From Gluconacetobacter dulcium (lineage in GTDB: Bacteria > Pseudomonadota > Alphaproteobacteria > Acetobacterales > Acetobacteraceae), in contig NZ_JABEQN010000004.1 in NCBI RefSeq assembly GCF_014174165.1, positions 124,001-188,000 of the forward strand: a stretch of 64,000 nt of DNA, in the 5' to 3' direction. The notes under the pieces are model-generated. The model saw only the letters and a program-made list of their open reading frames with translations, ran no database searches and was not told where the DNA came from. The position numbers and the translations under genes were made by a program. Shown piece after piece: positions 1-8,751 of this stretch (the stretch's first letter is position 1; every line of letters begins with the position of its first letter).

Positions 1-82
1 GGCCGATTATATAGCCGGGATGACGGATCGATTCGCGATGGAAGAACATCGACGGTTGACGGATCTGTCCGTGGCGGGCTGA
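1..82 (+). CDS. dgt: dGTP triphosphohydrolase, C-terminal end (partial)
   Basis: Only the last 26 codons are inside the window, read in frame from base 2 to the TGA at 80-82. The peptide contains DYIAGMTDRFAMEEH, which matches the C-terminal end of deoxyguanosine triphosphate triphosphohydrolases (HD-domain enzymes that convert dGTP to deoxyguanosine plus tripolyphosphate). A dgt gene directly before argS is a common alphaproteobacterial order, which supports the call. The catalytic HD region lies outside the window, so the enzyme cannot be judged intact. Confidence 0.7.
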   Translation, partial: ADYIAGMTDRFAMEEHRRLTDLSVAG

Positions 83-160
83 AACGCCCGACCAGTAACG
101 TTCATACGCGCTGGGCGGGCGATCCGTCCGCGCCGGTGTTTCAGTGGGAAGCCGCATCGC

Positions 161-1954
161 ATGTCCGACAGCCTGTTCGTTCGCTATCTCTCGCATGTGC
201 GCGATGCCCTGCGACGGATCGTTCCGGACCTGCCGGAGGAGGTGGCGGCGCGGGTGGAACTGACCCCGACGCGCGATCCGGCGCATGGCGACATGGCGAC
301 CAATGCCGCCCTGCTGGCCGCCAAGCCGGCGCGGCGCCGCCCGGCCGAGATCGCGGCCGAACTGGCGGCGGCGCTGGTGGAGGTGCCGGGCATCGCGAAG
401 GCGGAACCGGCCGGGCCTGGCTTCGTCAACCTGACGCTGGACGAATCGGTGCTGCGCGCGGTGGTGGGCGACGTGCTGCGGGCCGGCGAATCCTATGGCG
501 ACGCCACGCTGGGGCAGGGTGTCCGGGTGAATGTGGAATATGTCTCGGCCAACCCGACCGGGCCGATGCATGTGGGGCATTGCCGGGGCGCCGTCGTTGG
601 CGATGCGCTGGCCAATCTGCTGGCCAAGGCCGGCTATGCGGTCACCAAGGAATATTACATCAACGATGCCGGCGCTCAGGTGATCGCGCTGGCCTGGGCC
701 GCCTACTGGCGGTACCTGGAGGCCATCGGCACGACCATGGACCGCGAGGCGTTCGCCGCGCTGGTGCCCGGCGGCATCCAGTATGGCGGCGATTATCTGG
801 TGCCGGTGGGGCAGGCGCTGGCCGAGTTGCACGGCACCGGGCTGGCCGGGCCGGATGGCCAGCCGGCGGCGGCCGAGCTCTGGATGGACACGGTGAAGCC
901 CTTCGTGGTCGGCGCGATGATGGCGATGATCCGCGAGGACCTGGACGCGCTGGGCGTGCGGCATGATGTCTTTACCAGCGAGGCCGCGATCCTGGCCGGT
1001 GGCGTGACCGATCGGGCCATCGCGCGGCTGGATGCGCAGGGCCTGCTTTATGAAGGCGTGCTGGAGCCGCCGAAGGGCAAGCTGCCCGACGATTGGGAGG
1101 CCCGGCCGCAGACGCTGTTCCGCTCCACCGCGTTCGGCGACGACGTGGACCGGCCGTTGCGCAAGTCGGACGGGTCGAACACCTATTTCGCCAACGATAT
1201 CGGCTATCACGACGACAAGGTGCGTCGTGGCGCGGACCTGCTGATCGATGTCTGGGGCGCCGACCATGGCGGTTACGTCACCCGGATGAAGGCGGCGGTG
1301 CAGGCGCTGGCGGTTGGGGGCAAGGCGGTCGGGTTCGATGTGCTGCTGTGCCAGATCGTGCGGATCGTGCGCGACGGGCAGCCGGTGCGGATGTCCAAGC
1401 GGGCGGGTACCTTCGTCACGCTGCGCGACCTGATCGACGAGGTGGGGCGCGATGCCGTGCGCTTTACCATGCTGACGCGCAAGGCCGATGCCCAGATGGA
1501 GTTCGATCTGGACCAGGTGGTGGCGCAGACCCGCGATAATCCGGTGTTCTATGTGCAGTACGCCCATGCGCGCTGCCGTTCCGTGCTGCGGGCGGCGCAG
1601 GAGATGCTGGGGGAGGCGGCGATTACGCCAGTGGCGCTGGTCGAGGCGGACCTCGATGGAATCGGGTCGGATGCCGAAATGGCGCTGCTGCGGCGGATCG
1701 CCCAGTGGCCGCGCACGGTGGAAGGGGCCGCCCAGGCGCATGAGCCGCACCGGATTGCCTTCTATCTTGGCGAGTTGGCGGGCGATTTCCATACATTGTG
1801 GAATCGTGGCCGCGATGATGCGACACTGCGCTTTCTGCAGGAAGATGATCTGGTTGCCACCCGTGCGAAGCTGGCGATGGTCGAGGCTACGGCCACGGTC
1901 ATCCGTTCGGGTCTGGCGGTTCTGGGTGTTGAGCCGGTTGAGGAAATGCGATGA
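161..1954 (+). CDS. argS: Arginyl-tRNA synthetase
   Basis: A 597-residue class I aminoacyl-tRNA synthetase that charges tRNA-Arg in the cytoplasm. The HIGH signature appears as ANPTGPMHVGH at about residue 130, and the KMSKS-like loop as RMSKRAGTF near residue 412; the C-terminal DALR anticodon-binding region follows. Length fits the bacterial family (about 550-600). The ATG at 161 is preceded by GGGAAG at a reasonable distance. The stop overlaps the start of the next gene by 4 bases (ATGA), so it is probably co-transcribed with the SPOR protein and scpA/scpB downstream. Confidence 0.97.
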   Translation: MSDSLFVRYLSHVRDALRRIVPDLPEEVAARVELTPTRDPAHGDMATNAALLAAKPARRRPAEIAAELAAALVEVPGIAKAEPAGPGFVNLTLDESVLRAVVGDVLRAGESYGDATLGQGVRVNVEYVSANPTGPMHVGHCRGAVVGDALANLLAKAGYAVTKEYYINDAGAQVIALAWAAYWRYLEAIGTTMDREAFAALVPGGIQYGGDYLVPVGQALAELHGTGLAGPDGQPAAAELWMDTVKPFVVGAMMAMIREDLDALGVRHDVFTSEAAILAGGVTDRAIARLDAQGLLYEGVLEPPKGKLPDDWEARPQTLFRSTAFGDDVDRPLRKSDGSNTYFANDIGYHDDKVRRGADLLIDVWGADHGGYVTRMKAAVQALAVGGKAVGFDVLLCQIVRIVRDGQPVRMSKRAGTFVTLRDLIDEVGRDAVRFTMLTRKADAQMEFDLDQVVAQTRDNPVFYVQYAHARCRSVLRAAQEMLGEAAITPVALVEADLDGIGSDAEMALLRRIAQWPRTVEGAAQAHEPHRIAFYLGELAGDFHTLWNRGRDDATLRFLQEDDLVATRAKLAMVEATATVIRSGLAVLGVEPVEEMR

Positions 1955-2889
1955 GCGATACCGATCCCTCCGGCCGCGACCCTTATGAGGACCGCCTGAA
2001 CCGCGTGCGCGAGCGCATGAGCGCCGATTACGGCGATGAGGAAGCGCCGCCGCCACAGCGCAAGCGCCCGGCCCGCCGGGCCGGCGGATTGCTGGGCGCC
2101 GACCCCACGACGCGGCGGCTGGCCTATGGTGCGGCGGGGCTGGGTGGCTTGCTGGTGCTTGGCATCGGCGGCTGGGCGCTGCTGGGACACCAGCAGACGG
2201 GCATTCCCGTTCTTGGGCCGCCGCCCGGCCCGGTGCGGGTACGGCCGGTCGATCCGGGTGGCATGCAGGTTCTGGGAGCCGAGGCGCCAACTGGCGATGA
2301 TGGCGCGGTGGCGCGTCTGGCACCGGGGCCGGAACAGCCGCGCCCCGACCGTCTGGCCCAGCAATACGGCCAGCCGCCGGCCACGGATGCGGCAACGGCA
2401 ACGGCATCGACACCGGCCGCGACGCCGCCTGTTGCGGCATCCGTGCCGGCACCGGCCAGCGCGCCTGTGTCCGAGGCGCCGCTCGCGTCGCCTGCCGCCA
2501 GTCCCGCGCCGGCTGCCGCCGTTCCGGGCTCTGGTGCCGCGTTGCCGCCGCCGTCGGCGTCGCTGCCCGCCAAGCCTGCCGCATCCGCGCCGGTGGCCGC
2601 CAGTGCCGCGCCTGCGGTGGCGCCGGCCGCTCCGGTGGCGGGCGGGCGCTATGGCGTGCAGCTTGCGGCGCTGGATTCGCAGCAGGCGGCCGAGAAGGAG
2701 TGGGCGCGCCTGACGCAGCATTATCCGGAGCTGTTCGGGAGCCATACGCCGGTCATCGAGCGGACCGAACGCAATGGCGCCGTGTTCTTCCGGCTGCGCA
2801 CGCGCGGGTTTGCCAGCATCGCCCAGGCTACGTCGTTCTGCGAGCATGTGCGGCTGAACGGTCTGGCCTGCACCCTGGCCGGGTTCTAG
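1951..2889 (+). CDS. SPOR domain membrane protein
   Basis: A 312-residue bitopic inner-membrane protein. A charged cytoplasmic segment (1-50, rich in Arg/Lys/Glu) is followed by one membrane helix at about 53-75. A long Ala/Pro-rich periplasmic linker spans about 140-230, and a C-terminal SPOR domain about 230-312 begins GGRYGVQLAALDS. SPOR domains bind denuded septal peptidoglycan, so a role at the division site is likely. The position between argS and scpA is a recognised alphaproteobacterial arrangement. The low-complexity linker explains the Ala/Pro codon repetition at 2380-2640. Start overlaps argS by 4 bases. Confidence 0.9.
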   Translation: MSDTDPSGRDPYEDRLNRVRERMSADYGDEEAPPPQRKRPARRAGGLLGADPTTRRLAYGAAGLGGLLVLGIGGWALLGHQQTGIPVLGPPPGPVRVRPVDPGGMQVLGAEAPTGDDGAVARLAPGPEQPRPDRLAQQYGQPPATDAATATASTPAATPPVAASVPAPASAPVSEAPLASPAASPAPAAAVPGSGAALPPPSASLPAKPAASAPVAASAAPAVAPAAPVAGGRYGVQLAALDSQQAAEKEWARLTQHYPELFGSHTPVIERTERNGAVFFRLRTRGFASIAQATSFCEHVRLNGLACTLAGF

Positions 2890-2898
2890 GCCGGGCCA

Positions 2899-3813
2899 TT
2901 GGCGACCGCGCCCGTCGACAGTCTGCATGGGCCAGGGCAGGAGGGCCTGCCCGATGGGCTGACCGCGCCCATGCTGCATCTGGACGGGTTCGAGGGGCCG
3001 CTGGATCTGCTGCTGGAACTGGCGCGGGCGCAGAAGGTCGATCTGGCGCGGATTTCGATCCTGCAACTGGTCGAGCAATATCTGGCGATCGTTGAATCGG
3101 CCCGCCGCATCCGGCTGGAACTGGCGGCCGACTGGCTGGTGATGGCCGCATGGCTGGCCTGGCTGAAATCGCGCCTGCTGCTGCCGGCCGAGGACGGCGA
3201 GGATATCGACGCCGAGGAGGCGGCCGAACTGCTCCAGGCGCGGCTGGTCGAACTGGCGCGGATCGGGCAGGCGGCGGCGTGGTTGGGGGCGCGCCCCCAG
3301 TTGGGCCGCGACGTATTTGCCCGTGGCGAGCGCGAGGACCTGACGGAAATCGACCGTTCCGGGCTGGCGCTGGACCTGCCGCAATTGATGGGTGCCTATA
3401 TGGCCGCCATGCGGCGGGGGGCGCGCAAGCGGGTCTATCAGCCTCGGCGGATGCATTTCTGGACGGTGCAGGACGCGCTGGCCCGATTGCACCGCCTGCT
3501 GGGCGCCGACACCATCCCCGGTGGCGGGGCGTGGTGCGAGCTTGGGGCTTTCCTGCCCGAAGGGGGGCCGGCGATGGAGGGCGAGGATGACGAGGAACGC
3601 ATGCGGCAGCGCCGGGCGGCGATGGCCGGCACGCTGATCGCCGGGCTGGAACTGGCCCGCAACGGGACGATCGAACTGCGGCAGGATGAACAGTTCGGCC
3701 GGATCATGCTGCGCCCCAATGCCGGAGGGCAGGCGGTCGATGGTCCGGATGTGGGGCCGGATACGGGGCCGGATATGGCGCCGGAAATGGAGAGGATGGA
3801 CGCGGCGGAATGA
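2899..3813 (+). CDS. scpA: Segregation and condensation protein A
   Basis: ScpA is the kleisin subunit that bridges SMC heads and binds ScpB in the chromosome-condensing complex. The characteristic N-terminal segment LDGFEGPLDLLLELAR lies at about residues 26-41, and the conserved second block RRGARKRVYQPRR near residue 180. The frame opens with a TTG at 2899, 9 bases after the SPOR stop; an in-frame ATG about 70 bases later, just before the LDGFEG block, is an alternative that would remove about 23 poorly conserved residues. Overlaps scpB by ATGA. In many Alphaproteobacteria nagZ precedes this gene; here there is no room for it. Confidence 0.93.
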   Translation: MATAPVDSLHGPGQEGLPDGLTAPMLHLDGFEGPLDLLLELARAQKVDLARISILQLVEQYLAIVESARRIRLELAADWLVMAAWLAWLKSRLLLPAEDGEDIDAEEAAELLQARLVELARIGQAAAWLGARPQLGRDVFARGEREDLTEIDRSGLALDLPQLMGAYMAAMRRGARKRVYQPRRMHFWTVQDALARLHRLLGADTIPGGGAWCELGAFLPEGGPAMEGEDDEERMRQRRAAMAGTLIAGLELARNGTIELRQDEQFGRIMLRPNAGGQAVDGPDVGPDTGPDMAPEMERMDAAE

Positions 3814-4541
3814 CCGACGACAGTCAGCAGGCACCGTCCGCGCCGGTTTCCGGCGAGGAACCGGGTATTGCCGGGGCCGTGGGCAGCCCGGCTTCGGGAC
3901 ATTCCGAGGAGGCGGGGACGCCGGCCGTGCCGATGGCGATCCGGCTGATCGAGGCCATGATCTTTGCCAGCCCGGAGCCGGTATCCGAACGCGCGATCGC
4001 CGAATTGCTGGAGGGGCAGGGTCTGGTGCCGCCCGAGGCCGAGGATCTGGCGGCCTATGTGCGTGCCGTGATCGAGGGCGTCGTGAGGCAATATGAGGGA
4101 CGGGGCGTGGCGCCGGTCCAGGTGGCCGGTGGATGGCAGTTCAGGACCGTGGCCGACCTGGCGCCCCGCCTGACCCGCGTGTTGCAGCGCCCGCGCCGAC
4201 TGCCCCGTGCCACGCTGGAGAGCCTGGCGATCATCGCCTATCACCAGCCCTGCACCCGCGCGGAAATCGAGGACATTCGCGGCGTGTCGCTGAGCCAGCA
4301 GGTGCTGGACAATCTGCTGGAAGCCTCGCTGATCGTGCCGCGCGGGCGCAAGGAGGTTCCGGGGCGGCCGATCCTGTGGGGGACATCGGCCGATTTCCTG
4401 CGGCATTTCGGCCTGCGCGACCTGCGCGACCTGCCCCGGCGCGAGGAATTGCTGGTGGATGTGCCGGATAATCCCGTCCTGCGGGCCGCCGCTCCGGATG
4501 AGGCGAAGACGGAAGCGGTTTCCGCTCCGCCGGTGGCGTGA
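3810..4541 (+). CDS. scpB: Segregation and condensation protein B
   Basis: ScpB (243 residues) binds ScpA in the SMC-ScpAB condensin. After a low-complexity N-terminus (about 1-45), tandem winged-helix domains follow: LIEAMIFASPEPVSE at about 50-64 is the family's opening motif, and ESLAIIAYHQPCTRAEIEDIRGV at 138 onward is the diagnostic second block. The start overlaps the scpA stop (ATGA), implying coupled translation and matched stoichiometry. It is followed by 93 bases without a gene before tatB, where tatA would be expected in related genomes. Confidence 0.95.
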   Translation: MTDDSQQAPSAPVSGEEPGIAGAVGSPASGHSEEAGTPAVPMAIRLIEAMIFASPEPVSERAIAELLEGQGLVPPEAEDLAAYVRAVIEGVVRQYEGRGVAPVQVAGGWQFRTVADLAPRLTRVLQRPRRLPRATLESLAIIAYHQPCTRAEIEDIRGVSLSQQVLDNLLEASLIVPRGRKEVPGRPILWGTSADFLRHFGLRDLRDLPRREELLVDVPDNPVLRAAAPDEAKTEAVSAPPVA

Positions 4542-4634
4542 TAGGTGTCCTTCCTTTCCGCGCCTGTTTCGACGCGGTTCGCGCCCTGTCATGTCTGAGT
4601 TGGTCAATGTCCATATCTGAGCCACGGATCGGTC

Positions 4635-5234
4635 ATGTTTGATTTCGCATGGTCCGAGATGGCGCTGATCGGTGTCGTCGCCCTGTTGCTGATCGGGCCA
4701 AAGGACATGCCGGTGGCGATCCGCACCGTCACCGGTCTGATCAAGAAGGCCCGCAAGATGGCCTCGGAATTTCAGACCCATGTCGATGAGATGGTGCGCG
4801 AGGCCGACCTGACCGAGGCGCGGGATACGCTGAGCGGCATCCGGCGCTTCAATGTCCGCAACCAGATCATGCGGGCGATCGACGATGACGGAACGCTTCA
4901 GCGCACCTTCAACGAATCGCCGCTGGATACGCGGCCCGGAGCACCGCTGGTCCCGCCGCTGGGCGCGGCACCCGGTTACGATCCGGACGGGCAGCATCGT
5001 TATGGCTATGTGCCGCCGGCGCAGCCTCGGGACGATGCAGCCTTTCCGGCGGTCGTCGATGCCGGTCCTGCGCCCGCCCTGCTGCCGCCTGCCGTGGCGC
5101 GGCGGCTGGCGGCCGATCGGGCGCGGCTGCATCCGCCCGCTTTCCTGCCGCCGGTGCGGGTGATCCATGGGGCGCGGCGCGTGCCGGTGGATGCGCCCGG
5201 TGCGCGCACGGTGCACGCGGGAGAGCCGACGTGA
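4635..5234 (+). CDS. tatB: Sec-independent protein translocase TatB
   Basis: The N-terminal membrane anchor MFDFAWSEMALIGVVALLL followed by GPKDMPVAIRT and an amphipathic helix is the TatB pattern; TatA proteins usually start differently and are only 60-90 residues. At 199 residues with a Pro-rich tail it fits TatB, which with TatC recognises twin-arginine signal peptides. The stop overlaps the tatC ATG by one base. Several genes in the window encode likely Tat substrates (EfeB, cupin, MltB-like protein, amine dehydrogenase light chain). No separate tatA is visible here. Confidence 0.92.
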   Translation: MFDFAWSEMALIGVVALLLIGPKDMPVAIRTVTGLIKKARKMASEFQTHVDEMVREADLTEARDTLSGIRRFNVRNQIMRAIDDDGTLQRTFNESPLDTRPGAPLVPPLGAAPGYDPDGQHRYGYVPPAQPRDDAAFPAVVDAGPAPALLPPAVARRLAADRARLHPPAFLPPVRVIHGARRVPVDAPGARTVHAGEPT

Positions 5235-6076
5235 TGGACGAGTCCAAGCCGGGAGCGACGAACCTGAACGACGACAATCGGAGCCATGGCGATCCGATCA
5301 ACGACCAGCCGATGCCGCTGCTGGAACATCTGGTCGAATTGCGGCGCCGCCTGATCTGGTCGGCGGCGGCGTTCGGACTGTGTTTCCTGCTGTGCTACCA
5401 TTTCTCGGCGCGGATCTATCTGTTTCTCGCCCAGCCGCTGGGCGACGTGATGCGCGCACAGGGCGAGCAGCCGCATCTGATCTATACGGCGCTGTATGAA
5501 GCCTTCTTTACCTACATCAAGGTGGCGATCTTCGGCGCGGGGTTCCTGTCCTTTCCGATGGTGGCCATGCAGGCGTGGATGTTCGTGGCGCCGGGGCTGT
5601 ATCGCAGCGAGAAGCGGGCCTTTCTGCCGTTTCTGGTCGCGACCCCGATCATGTTCGTGATGGGGGCGGCGCTGGCCTATTATTTCGTCTTTCCCTTCGC
5701 CTGGAAATTCTTCCTGTCGTTCCAGACCGCCGACGGGCAGGACGGGCTGCAGATCCAGCTTCAGGCCAAGGTGTCGGAATATCTCGCGCTGGTCATGAAG
5801 CTGATCATGGCGTTCGGCGTGGCGTTTGAACTGCCGGTGGCGCTGACGCTGCTGGCGCGGGTGGGGATCGTGACCGCCGCCACGCTGAAACGCTTCCGGC
5901 GCTATGCCTATGTGGGGGCTTTCGTGATCGCGGCGATCCTGACGCCGCCGGATATCATCACCCAGACCGGTCTGGCGGTGCCGCTGATCGGGTTGTACGA
6001 AATTTCCATCATCTGTGCGCGCATGGTTCAACCCAAGCGCCCCGAGGACCCGGACCAGGAGAATTCCGATGCATGA
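5234..6076 (+). CDS. tatC: Sec-independent protein translocase TatC
   Basis: A 280-residue polytopic membrane protein with six predicted helices, the core receptor of the Tat system. Family marks include [14 protein letters not shown] near residue 30, the segment FEAFF-like [11 protein letters not shown] near 90, [12 protein letters not shown] near 117 and AAILTPPD near 235. The ATG at 5234 is preceded in frame by a GTG at 5231; ATG is preferred. Its end overlaps the serS start by 8 bases, so tatB-tatC-serS is one transcription unit. The C-terminal tail is short and charged. Confidence 0.96.
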   Translation: MDESKPGATNLNDDNRSHGDPINDQPMPLLEHLVELRRRLIWSAAAFGLCFLLCYHFSARIYLFLAQPLGDVMRAQGEQPHLIYTALYEAFFTYIKVAIFGAGFLSFPMVAMQAWMFVAPGLYRSEKRAFLPFLVATPIMFVMGAALAYYFVFPFAWKFFLSFQTADGQDGLQIQLQAKVSEYLALVMKLIMAFGVAFELPVALTLLARVGIVTAATLKRFRRYAYVGAFVIAAILTPPDIITQTGLAVPLIGLYEISIICARMVQPKRPEDPDQENSDA

Positions 6077-7343
6077 CCTTCGCGCGCTCCGCGCCGATCC
6101 GGCCGCTTTTGACGCATCCCTGACGCGCCGGGGCGATGCCCCCGTTGCCGGTCATGTGGTGCGGCTGGACGAAGACCGGCGTGCCGCCGTCACGGCGTTG
6201 CAGGATCGGCAGGCCCGGCGCAAGACGCTGTCGAAGGAGATTGGAACCCTGCGGCGGACGGGAGCCGACAGCGCGGCGCTGGAGGCAGAGGCTGTTGCGC
6301 TGCGCGAGGAGATCGAGCGGCTTGAAGCGGTGGTCCGGGATTGCGATGCCGAAATCCGCGATCTGCTGGTGACGCTGCCCAACCGGCTGGATGAGGCCGT
6401 GCCCGATGGGGCGGACGAGGCCGCCAATGTGGTCGTGCATCAGGTCGGCGAGCGGCGGAACTTCGCCTTCGCCCCGCGCGAGCATTTCGCGCTGGGCGAG
6501 GCGCTGGGCATGATGGATTTCGAGACCGCGTCCAAATTGTCCGGTGCGCGCTTCGTGGTGCTGCGGGGGGCGCTGGCGCGGATGGAGCGGGCGCTGGGGC
6601 AGTTCATGCTCGACCTGCATGTGCAGGAGCATGGCTATACCGAGACGGCGGTGCCGGTGCTGGTCAATGAGGCCGCGATGTTCGGCACCGACAAGCTGCC
6701 GAAATTCGCCGACCAGTCCTTCCGCACCGAGGACGGGCGCTGGCTGGTGCCGACCGCCGAGGTGCCTCTGACGGCCAGCGTGGCGGGGGACATTCTGCCG
6801 GGGGCGGCCCTGCCGCGCCGGATGGTGGCGCTGTCCTCCTGTTTTCGCAGCGAGGCCGGGGCATCCGGCCGCGATACGCGGGGCATGCTGCGGCAGCACC
6901 AGTTCCAGAAGGTGGAGATGGTGTCTGTCACCCGGCCGGAAGACAGCGACGCGGAACTGGAGCGCATGACACGATGCGCCGAGACGGTGCTGGAGCGGCT
7001 GGGCATTCCCTATCGCCGCATGCTGCTGTGCGCCGGCGATACCGGTTTCGGTGCGGCGAAGACGTTCGACCTGGAAGCGTGGCTGCCGGGGCAGGATGCG
7101 TGGCGGGAGATTTCGTCGTGCTCCACCACGCGCGATTTCCAGGCGCGGCGGATGAATGCCCGTTTCCGGCCGGCCGAAGGGGCCGCGCCGGAGTTTGTCC
7201 ATACGCTCAACGGCTCCGGCCTGGCGGTCGGGCGCACGTTGATCGCGGTGATGGAGAATTACCAGAACGAGGACGGCAGCATCACGGTGCCGGAGGTGCT
7301 GCGGCCGTATATGGGTGGGCTTGCGGTGGTGGGAGTGCCCTGA
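6069..7343 (+). CDS. serS: Seryl-tRNA synthetase
   Basis: A 424-residue class II synthetase charging tRNA-Ser. It begins [15 protein letters not shown], the usual SerRS start, so the ATG at 6069 is chosen over upstream in-frame codons. Residues about 25-110 form the coiled-coil arm that contacts the tRNA long variable arm. Class II motif 2 is visible as [16 protein letters not shown] near residue 256, and motif 3 as [16 protein letters not shown] near 382. It overlaps tatC by 8 bases. The gene is convergent with the small lipoprotein gene, with only 14 bases between their stops. Confidence 0.97.
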   Translation: MHDLRALRADPAAFDASLTRRGDAPVAGHVVRLDEDRRAAVTALQDRQARRKTLSKEIGTLRRTGADSAALEAEAVALREEIERLEAVVRDCDAEIRDLLVTLPNRLDEAVPDGADEAANVVVHQVGERRNFAFAPREHFALGEALGMMDFETASKLSGARFVVLRGALARMERALGQFMLDLHVQEHGYTETAVPVLVNEAAMFGTDKLPKFADQSFRTEDGRWLVPTAEVPLTASVAGDILPGAALPRRMVALSSCFRSEAGASGRDTRGMLRQHQFQKVEMVSVTRPEDSDAELERMTRCAETVLERLGIPYRRMLLCAGDTGFGAAKTFDLEAWLPGQDAWREISSCSTTRDFQARRMNARFRPAEGAAPEFVHTLNGSGLAVGRTLIAVMENYQNEDGSITVPEVLRPYMGGLAVVGVP

Positions 7344-7357
7344 CGCGCGCCGGGGCG

Positions 7358-7540
7358 TCAATATTCCCCGCCCAGATTGAGTTGCGGTCGGTTCGCGACA
7401 CCGGGTGACGGTGGATCGAACTGTCGGAATGCGTTTTTCGGCGGAGCGGGGCGCTGGGGTGGAGGGGCGTGCGCGCAGGAGGCGAGCAGCGTGACAAGGG
7501 CGATTCCGAACCATCGCGAAATCGCCTTTATCCCGTGCAT
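7358..7540 (-). CDS. Small lipoprotein, last gene of the efeB operon
   Basis: A 60-residue protein with a clear lipoprotein signal: basic n-region, hydrophobic WFGIALVTLLAS core, then the invariant Cys of the lipobox (LLASC at residues 18-22). The mature part is about 38 residues, Pro-rich and without a known fold. Its ATG directly follows the efeB TAA (no gap), so it is translated with efeB. Role unknown. The context (OprB porin, propeller, EfeB) suggests an envelope-anchored accessory of that system. I do not recognise a family. Confidence 0.7.
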   Translation of the reverse strand: MHGIKAISRWFGIALVTLLASCAHAPPPQRPAPPKNAFRQFDPPSPGVANRPQLNLGGEY

Positions 7541-8740
7541 TTACGCCTCCAGAAGCCGTTGGCCCACATAGTCGCCGGACGCGCGTCCGGGGCAGGCGAA
7601 CAGGCCGCCGCCGACATGGGTGGTGAACTGGTTCATCATATCGAATTTCGACATGCGTTCGAAGATTTTTGTGAAACCGGTACGCGGGTCCTGCTGATAG
7701 GCGAGGAACATCAATCCGGCGTCGAACTCGTTGCCCTGGCGCCACGGCGGCCATCGTTCGGCGACGTAGCTCAAACCGTTGTCATAGGCATAGGCGCGCC
7801 TCAGAATCTGGGCGCCCTCATTTTCCTCGGGAGCCGCGAGGCGCGCGTGGGCGCCCTGGGCCGTGACGGGGTTGCCGTCCTTGTCCATCTGCTTCAGCGT
7901 CAGGGGTTGGAACTCGCGGTGGCCGCCGATGGGCGCGCCGCTCTGTTTCTGGCGCCCCATGGTCTGTTCCTGGAACCCGACTTTCATCCTGTCCCAATGT
8001 TCCAGCGCCATGCGGATGATGCGCGCGACCAGATAGGTTCCGCCCTGCATCCAGGGCAGATCGTCCGGCGCGGCCCAGAGGACGCGATCGGCGACCTTGG
8101 GGTCGTCGATGTCGGGATTGATCGTTCCGTCCTTGAAGCCCATCAGGTTGCGCGGCGTTTTGCCCTTGCCGAAGCTCGGCATGAAGCCGGTCTGGGCCCA
8201 GCGGGGCGTTGCCGTGTCGTAGGCGAGCGCCGCGAGGACGCGTATGGCGTGAAACGCTGTCTGCGGATCGCCCGCGCAACTCTGGATGCACAGATCGCCG
8301 CCCGTATGGGCCGGGACGAGTTGATCTCCGTTGAAACGCGGAAGATCGGCCAAGGGCGCCGGACGCCGGGCGGCCAGATTGTAACGATCCTTGCCGTCCT
8401 TGAGGAACAGGCCGGGGCCGAAGCCGAAGGTCAGCGTCAGACCCTTCGCCGACAGCCCTTCCGCGTCTTGTGGATCGACGAAGCCGGGGACGGGCCGTCC
8501 GGCCATCAACGCATCGGCCGCCATGCTCCAGCGCCGCATCAGCGCGGCGACGTCCTGACGCTTTTCGGCGGTCAGGTCGAAGGCGATGAAATAGAGAAAG
8601 GGCTGTTGCGGCGTCGCGATCCCCGGTTGGTGCGGCACGGAAGGCGTTATGGCGAAAGCGGGTGACGAGGCGAGCAGGTGCGTGCCCGCAACGCCCAGCG
8701 CCGCACTGAGAACGGCGCGGCGCGGCAGTGAAATGATCAT
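7541..8740 (-). CDS. efeB: Tat-exported DyP-type heme peroxidase EfeB
   Basis: A 399-residue deferrochelatase/peroxidase of the DyP superfamily. The signal MIISLPRRAVLSAALG carries a twin arginine and ends at an AFA site. The DyP signature GFKDGT is at about residue 195 and supplies the catalytic Asp; a conserved His and Arg expected later are compatible with the C-terminal half. EfeB binds heme in the periplasm and has been reported to take part in iron acquisition. ATG at 8740 with GAGG just upstream is preferred to the TTG at 8755. The usual partners efeU and efeO are absent; instead a porin and a beta-propeller gene lie upstream. Confidence 0.9.
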   Translation of the reverse strand: MIISLPRRAVLSAALGVAGTHLLASSPAFAITPSVPHQPGIATPQQPFLYFIAFDLTAEKRQDVAALMRRWSMAADALMAGRPVPGFVDPQDAEGLSAKGLTLTFGFGPGLFLKDGKDRYNLAARRPAPLADLPRFNGDQLVPAHTGGDLCIQSCAGDPQTAFHAIRVLAALAYDTATPRWAQTGFMPSFGKGKTPRNLMGFKDGTINPDIDDPKVADRVLWAAPDDLPWMQGGTYLVARIIRMALEHWDRMKVGFQEQTMGRQKQSGAPIGGHREFQPLTLKQMDKDGNPVTAQGAHARLAAPEENEGAQILRRAYAYDNGLSYVAERWPPWRQGNEFDAGLMFLAYQQDPRTGFTKIFERMSKFDMMNQFTTHVGGGLFACPGRASGDYVGQRLLEA

Positions 8741-8751
8741 AGCCGGTCGCC

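Noticed and set aside
2380-2650. Repetitive GCC/CCG-rich stretch that looks like a repeat array
   Set aside because: It encodes the Ala/Pro-rich linker of the SPOR protein; the units are not regular and there are no spacers as in CRISPR.
1762-3834. A 690-residue open frame on the minus strand across argS, the SPOR gene and scpA
   Set aside because: Shadow of well-identified plus-strand genes; its product is Arg/Gln/His/Pro-rich, as expected from antisense reading of GC-rich codons, with no domain.
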